DNA of 64,000 nucleotides from Eudromia elegans (taxonomy: Eukaryota > Chordata > Aves > Tinamiformes > Tinamidae): assembly GCA_003342815.1 (NCBI GenBank), contig PTEX01000197.1, forward strand, positions 1,454,327 to 1,518,326. The letters run 5' to 3'. A program made the position numbers and the translations under genes. The notes below the pieces were generated by a model. It saw only the letters and a list, made by a program, of their open reading frames with translations. It did not search any database and had not been told where the DNA came from. How positions within the stretch are numbered: the first letter of the stretch is position 1; each line of letters opens with the position of its first letter. Shown in pieces: positions 62,560 through 64,000 of this stretch.

Positions 62560-64000
62560 GTGGTTAACGAATCTCATAGTCACGCTTAGGGTTACGGTTA
62601 GTGTTTGTGTAGTGATAAAGGGGAGAGACCCCTGTGTACTATGGCTGAAAAGGCCATGCAAAACCTCATCTGGAGCAAGGACAAAAGTGGTCCTGTGACA
62701 AATATTGTCCCTCTACATTCAAGAGGTGTAATGTGACCTGGGGTTTGCTACCCCACAATTAGGTTTAGGGTTAGGGTTAGGTTTTGTGTAGTGCTGAAGC
62801 ATAAAGTCAAGGAGTGTTATGGCTGTAAATCCCATGTGAAACTTCATGTGGAGTTACACCAAGAGTGGACCTGTGGCAACATCCAACTCTCTACCTTCAA
62901 GAGGGGCAATGCGACCTGGGCTTTGCTAGGCCCACAATTAGAGTTAGGGTTAGGGTTCGGGTAGGTTTTGTGCAGTGATGAAACATAAAGTCCCAGGAGT
63001 GGTATGGCTGTAAAGCCCATGGAAACTTCATGCGGGGTTACACCAAGAGTGGACCTGTGGAAACATTCGTCTCTCTACCTTCAAGAGGGGCAATGTGACC
63101 TGGGGTTGCCTAGCTCCAAAAATAGGCTTAGGGTTAGAGTTAGGGTTAGGGTTGGTGTAGTGATAAACGGGAGAGTCTCTTGTATGCTATGGCTGAAAAG
63201 CCCATGCAAAACCTCATGCGGAGCAAGGACAACGATGGTCCTGTGGCAAATTTTGTCCCTCTACCTTCCAGAGGTGCAATGCGACCTAGGGTTGCCTAGC
63301 TCCAAAACTGGGGTTAGGGTTAGGATTAGATTTTGTGAAGTAATAAAGGGGAGAGACCCCTGTGTACTATGGCTGAAAAGGCCATGCAAAACCTTATGCG
63401 GGGCAAGGACAACGGTGGTCCTCTGGTAAATTTCACCTCTCTACCTTCAAAAGGTGTAATGCGACCTGAAGTTTGCTAGGTCCACAATAAGGGTTAGGGG
63501 TATGGTTAGAGTTAGGGTTAGATTTTGTGCAGTGATGAAGCATAAAGTCTCACGAGTGCTATGGCTGTAAAGCCCATGCGAAACTTCATGCAGGATTACA
63601 CCAAAAGTGGACCCGTGGTGACATTCATCTCTCTACCTTCAAGAGGGGCAATGCGACCTGGGGTTGCCTAGCTCCAAAACTAAGATTAGAGCTATGGTTA
63701 GAGTTACGGTTTGTGCAGTGATAAAGGGGAGAGACCCCTGTGTACTATGGCTGAAAAGGCCATGCAAAACCTCATGCGGGCCAAGGACAACGGTGGTCCT
63801 GTGGTAAATTTCGCTTCTCTACCTTCAAAATGTATAATGNGACCTGAGATTTGCTAGACGCACANTTAGGGTTTGGATTAGGGTTAGGTTTTGTGGAGTG
63901 CTGAAGCATAAAGTCCCACTAGTGCTATGGCTGTAAAGCCCATTAGAAACTTCATGCAGGGTTACACCAAGAGTGGACCTGCGGCAACATTCACCTATCT
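62560..64000. repeat. Two-subtype distal part of the satellite (emerging higher-order repeat)
   Basis: From about 62560 monomers fall into two classes. Class A carries gataaaggggagagacccc, ggctgaaaaggccatgc and a caaggacaacggtggtcct segment. Class B carries gaagcataaagtccca, ggctgtaaagcccatg and ttacaccaagagtggacc. Named by the landmark that ends each copy, the order is A (62695), B (62873), B (63057), A (63243), A (63423), B (63615), A (63801), B (63981), so the last four alternate as about 370-bp dimers. Two ambiguous bases (63840 and 63865) lie in this part, indicating unresolved assembly. Confidence 0.85.

Larger units (their letters stand above)
58671..64000. repeat. Subtelomeric ~180-bp satellite array with embedded telomeric tracts
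   Basis: About 31 tandem copies fill the rest of the window and continue past its end. Using the landmark gtggcaa (or its variants), copies start at 58672, 58846, 59120, 59301, 59451, 59618, 59797, 59977, 60151, 60331, 60504, 60685, 60865, 61045, 61224, 61404, 61464, 61645, 61824, 61998, 62170, 62343, 62515, 62695, 62873, 63057, 63243, 63423, 63615, 63801 and 63981. Most spacings are 172-186 bp. A typical monomer reads landmark, ttcgtctct, a segment near aataggtggaatgggacc, a gggctaggcc segment, one to three TTAGGG units, gagcagtgataaag, and a segment near atggctgcaaaggccatgc. No monomer encodes a protein; open frames across the array arise where monomer lengths are multiples of three. Confidence 0.97.

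Noticed and set aside
63004-63429. 141-codon plus-strand open frame with an Arg-Val repeat
   Set aside because: It is satellite DNA. The Arg-Val run is the telomeric tract read in one frame, and the frame persists only because two successive monomers have lengths divisible by three.
58671-64000. CENP-B box or centromeric identity for the satellite
   Set aside because: No CENP-B-like motif was noticed in the monomers read, and the periodic, consistently oriented TTAGGG tracts point to a subtelomeric origin.
1-64000. CRISPR arrays, tRNA or rRNA genes, full-length endogenous retroviruses
   Set aside because: None was found by eye on either strand. No spaced direct repeats with unique spacers, cloverleaf promoter boxes or paired LTRs are apparent.

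Overview
The window looks like the distal end of a bird chromosome. It is AT-rich, gene-poor vertebrate DNA. It carries 3' fragments of CR1 LINEs with avian-type tails, splice-like exon candidates set in long introns, homopolymer and microsatellite tracts, and no prokaryotic gene organisation. The last 5.3 kb is a tandem array of about 31 monomers of roughly 180 bp, most with a short telomeric tract (TTAGGG or a degenerate form). The G-rich telomeric strand runs left to right, so the chromosome tip should lie beyond base 64000. The species cannot be named from the sequence. A crocodilian or turtle is less likely but not excluded.

Layout. 1-20 kb holds the best protein-coding evidence: plus-strand exon candidates at 1396-1543 (membrane segment), 1737-1885 (weak), 9407-9471 and 19537-19679 (ends in a stop codon). 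Their splice signals are good and the phases can be joined, so together they could be the 3' end of one unrecognised membrane-protein gene whose 5' part lies left of the window. A minus-strand exon candidate lies at 7505-7593. A block with strongly G/C-ending codons lies at 12157-12378. A CRE/AP-1/TATA cluster lies near 15.5 kb. 20-57 kb is mostly featureless non-coding DNA with four CR1 fragments (28.4, 33.6, 34.8 and 47.8 kb), homopolymers, small tandem duplications, one further splice-bounded exon candidate at 25.4 kb and a GC-richer, CpG-bearing island near 45.4-47.4 kb. 57.4-58.0 kb holds the longest open frame, 193 codons, of unknown meaning.

58,671-64,000 is the subtelomeric satellite. 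Its proximal repeats are divergent and rearranged, its middle repeats regular at about 180 bp, and its distal repeats fall into two subtypes that alternate near the end. Telomeric tracts are therefore repeated at about nucleosome spacing over several kilobases. This is the most interesting structure in the window. I see no complete gene, rRNA, tRNA or CRISPR array. All coding calls are candidates resting on splice-site and reading-frame logic only.
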